20,090 bases of DNA from Syncephalis plumigaleata (lineage: Eukaryota; Zoopagomycota; Zoopagomycetes; Zoopagales; Piptocephalidaceae): contig JAIXMF010000257.1 of assembly GCA_025201365.1 (NCBI GenBank), positions 1-20,090 on the forward strand, read 5' to 3'. A model generated the notes under the pieces. It saw only the letters and a program-made list of their open reading frames with translations, did not search any database and was not told where the DNA came from. The number at the start of each line of letters is the position of its first letter. Position 1 is the first letter of the stretch. Below, piece by piece: positions 16,741 through 20,090 of the stretch. Position numbers and translations under genes: made by a program.

Positions 16741-19273
16741 TTAATCGTTATTACCAGCATTGGTGTCGCCATTATCGGATGAGAAGGGAACTAGATCGGA
16801 AATGGGATCACCGCCATAAAATGTTTGATAATTGTGACTCGTAGCACGTTCGATGAGCTCGTCCGATCGCCATGTATCATATGGTATGGGCATGTCATAA
16901 AGTGTATCATCCGAGGCATTCAATCGATCAATCTTATCCAACGAGTCAACTTCGAAATGCGGGCCTACGGCACAGGCAAGCATCATTGTACTGCAAGCAG
17001 TGCTATTAAACAACGATATGTAACACGTTAGAATAAACAGCTTGTTTCCCTAAATGATAATAATCTATACGTTGGATTACTAACCGATCTCGTTCAGAAT
17101 GACTAGTACGTGAATTGGTGTTTGCACAACGATTGTCACCATTATCATCTCCTGTATCGCTATCGTCATAGTCATTATCGGTATCGGTATCGTTACTTGT
17201 TGTCTTATTTTCCTTCTTGGTCTTCTTCGTCTTTGTCTTATTCATCTTATCCTGATTCCATCCATTAGGACCAACACCATGATGCACAACACATGCACTT
17301 ATTTCCGTGTTAGATTTCGTCTTATTCCATTGTATTCGTCGGTATAAATAGTACGGAAGACCGACTGGACCCGTGAATAGCACCTTGGATAGTTTCGTTC
17401 GTTTTAGCGGATCTTCCGACGAATACGGTTCTATCGTATTGTCAGTGAGACATAGTCAACAATTACTATCACTAATCGTATTAATTACCTTGGAATTGTT
17501 TATACCAAGAATCAGCAGTGGTCAAGTAGGACGTGTTTAGTCTTTTATCTGATACAGTGTCATCATGATTGACGATTCTACCTATTAGTTTAAGGGTGTA
17601 ATTCTATACCATTGATTATAATAGCGGATTAGCATTCCACTGGTGTGTTACAGAGAAATGAACGTGCCTGATATCTCTTTGGATGTAGTTGATGAGTATG
17701 CCAAGCTAGATCGATATCTATTAATTGACGAGTAAACACGTAAGTGTACACGTTGGCTAGTTAATCAAGTTAATAATGCTTGCATGGTTACCTAATGTCG
17801 GCACTAGAAACGCCTTCTTATCTACGGCCATAAGTGCTAGGAATTTACCATATCGTTCGACTGCTTTGTGTAATACATTGTGCTTTTGCCAATGCAGGCA
17901 CTCAATGATACGACGTGTAAATCGTCGATTACGCTTCACTGCACTGATCAAATCAAGCGAGCAAGGCGTGCAACTATAACGAGAGAAATACTATTAATAT
18001 CCACGATATCATTCCTAATCGGATTGCCTTACTTATCACGGTAAGCAGCCGGTATAAGACGTAGTGTGGGTGCACGCATCTTTATCAACGAGCCACGATG
18101 CTTTGTTTGGCGTGCCGCGTCAATACGTGCATTAATCGCACACCAAGTTAATGGTTTATCCTCATTGGGCTCTATTAAACTGGGTGCTGCCGCTAGTAGA
18201 TATTGCATATCCAATCTGCCTGCTTTCATATCCACCTGACCTGTTGTATGATTGAGCCACGTGCCACTACATATCATCGTTATAATAAGTTATTGCAATA
18301 AAGAATGGAACAATCAGAATTACCGAGGCAAACTAGAGGAGTCATTGTCAAAGGCAATCATCGCATCTTGAAACAATTTAGCCGAAATGGTATCAGACGA
18401 CAAAGTGACATAGCATAGCGGACACTCGAATGTTGTATGATGTAGACGCATGCTATGATACACGTCTAAATGGAACGAGCAGTTAATGGTAATAACGGGA
18501 AATACGCAGACATTCATTTGGTCTAGCATCAAAATGACTAACCGTATAATACAGATATATTGCCCGTACAGAATGGACATTTCATGGAAAATGGCGATTT
18601 ACACGTAGAATCAAGTGTATAGGATAATCCGGTGATTTGTTCCCATTCCAACTGTGACCGAGAATCAATACAAAATACATCCCTATCCACTTCTTTCTCG
18701 GTCTGTATTCATCATAAGCTTGATTGCTTCGCTATTATATCTATTCTATTCAGTGTCTTACCAATTGACTTAAAGGCATACAATACTTGAGCATATGTTT
18801 TCCGAATAAGCGTGTCATATCCTCCATGTAACGAAGCGGCGATAGCATGTGTGTAGACCACATCATGGCCACGTCTAATTGTAATAATATCAGCAATCCT
18901 CCTCGTGATATGTCTATTCTATTGTTGTCATTGTTGTCATTTATTCTCTCCTCCTTTCTTACCAAGCGGTGGTGTCGGCATATTGTCAGGACGTCGCTTG
19001 TGCAAATAGGCAAGCCAATGGAGATAGCGTTGTTCCGCGCGCAACAGCATAACTTCATCCTCGACAATATTGTCGCGCTCTAACGTGGCAAACCGTTGTA
19101 GCAATACCATATGCCGACTCACTAGCGTATGATACATAAATAAGTTTAGTTGCTTTCACGCTGGTTGCATTTCAGGTCATGCTCAATTCATTCTACTTAC
19201 AAGTTTCCACACTAACTACAGTGTCGACTTCTGCACTCGTAGTTTTTGTCGCATTAGTGGTTTCTTGCGACAT
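16741..19273 (-). CDS. GRDP-like / DUF1399 family protein with CPxC zinc-ribbon-like motifs
   Basis: Eleven exons on the minus strand: 19273-19201, 19121-18963, 18874-18762, 18702-18543, 18465-18324, 18266-18033, 17973-17792, 17717-17652, 17581-17489, 17430-17085 and 17002-16741. They join in frame to 609 residues. Two signatures mark the family (glycine-rich domain-containing protein-like, DUF1399): LDVAMMWSTHMLSPLRYMED (77-96) and DIDLAWHTHQLHPKRY (355-370), followed by IVNHDDTVSDKRL. Between them are two Cys pairs, CPFC (157-160) and CPLC (183-186), that probably bind a metal; CTPC (295-298) is a third pair. LFTGPVGLPYYLYRRIQW (about 425-442) is another family block. A Lys/Thr-rich stretch (468-485) then an Asp-rich stretch (about 488-506) are low-complexity inserts. 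The C-terminal exon is acidic and Asn-rich at its end. The family's biochemical role is not established and I infer none. Two introns use GTTAGT donors. The exon 8/9 junction (17652/17581) is the least certain. Confidence 0.88.
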
Positions 19274-20090
19274 ATTATACTAAACTATTATATATATATT
19301 ACGTATGTATGTAACAATTAGTCGGTGTTAATATACTGCTGACAAGTGATGAGCGTAACTGGAAATAAAATAAGAATACTGCGGCAAATAGTAAAAGGAA
19401 TGCCTTGAACTAAACGCACACTGTAAAGCAGCATGGTGCTACAGGAGACAATCTTTATTCGTGCTGCTGTATAGACATATCATAAGTGACAGATGACATG
19501 GCATGGCATAGTATGGCATTGCAAACTACTGCAGAATAGCCTGTTATTTAGGCATTTCTATACTTTAGTATGAATTATCACTGATGCGATATGTGACTGA
19601 CTACTTTAACAGGAATTGTAGAGTGTAAATACCTTTCATTGCCTATAGTGTAAATTACTAGAATTCTAATATCTGTTGAATATGGTATCGCCATAGCACG
19701 TGGGACCCGTGTATTTAGTCGTATAAATATATTTAGCGAAACAAATGCGGGAATAATGCTGAAAGAGAATGTTCTTGTAACTTCTTGTACGTTTCGCTTT
19801 TCTCTTCATTTTCACTTACATCTTTACATTGTTGGCATCAAGTGAGCGTGCTGTTTCAGCGAGATACTAAATAGACATGTCTATCCAGTGTGCACCAATG
19901 ATGCAACAGGCGATTAGAACACAACGGAAATAGGAGATGTCACAAGTGCATGTGATGCTAGCATGGATTTGAGCTAGGAGTTGCAAATATTCGAAACAAT
20001 TGCCATTTTGTCATTATCGTGACTAGTCGGCATTTCAAAAGTGTTGCATATAAACGTCGACAATTCTTTTAGTTCAAACAAATGTTTGCG
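19274..20090. other. Right-hand intergenic sequence
   Basis: These 817 bp upstream of the GRDP-like gene contain no supported ORF or RNA gene. A GGCATGGCATAGTATGGCAT direct-repeat patch lies at about 19500-19519. The promoter of the GRDP-like gene must begin here. Confidence 0.55.

Overview
The window is nuclear DNA of a fungus, probably an early-diverging, AT-rich, intron-rich lineage; the exact lineage is not resolved. The evidence is a set of fungal-type proteins: an exo-beta-1,3-glucanase, an AYR1-type acyl-DHAP reductase, an Ibp1/Ych1 rhodanese phosphatase, an S8 subtilase with a PA insert, mitochondrial ATM1, AP-2 sigma, and a DUF1399/GRDP-like protein. I rebuilt 35 short spliceosomal introns (50-169 bp, mostly 50-90) by requiring family motifs to continue in frame across GT..AG junctions. 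There are no operons, ribosome binding sites, CRISPR arrays or insertion sequences, and I recognised no tRNA or rRNA.

Layout, left to right. A METTL25-like methyltransferase (minus, 5' part only, runs off the left edge). An Ibp1/Ych1-like rhodanese phosphatase (minus, one intron). An intronless secreted subtilisin-family protein (minus) whose catalytic His and oxyanion Asn are both replaced. A divergent secreted proline-rich protein built on a 21-bp tandem repeat (plus). A gene-poor stretch of about 1.5 kb that holds the isolated C-terminus of a second exo-beta-1,3-glucanase and some weak small ORFs. Ribosomal protein eL34 (minus, three exons). An intronless AYR1-like reductase (plus). ATM1 (minus, 14 exons), convergent with AYR1. 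AP-2 sigma (minus, four exons, the first coding exon being only the ATG). A complete exo-beta-1,3-glucanase (minus, three exons). A GRDP/DUF1399-like protein (minus, 11 exons). About 0.8 kb with nothing recognisable closes the window.

Most genes are unrelated housekeeping functions: translation, mitochondrial Fe-S export, clathrin endocytosis, ether lipid and glycerolipid synthesis. The exceptions are the secreted set: the pseudo-subtilase, the divergent proline-rich protein, the glucanase and its relic. These fit cell-surface or extracellular biology and are where the unusual biology lies. I found no convincing multi-gene novel system. The strongest leads are the subtilase with a dismantled active site and its shared promoter with a repeat-built secreted protein.
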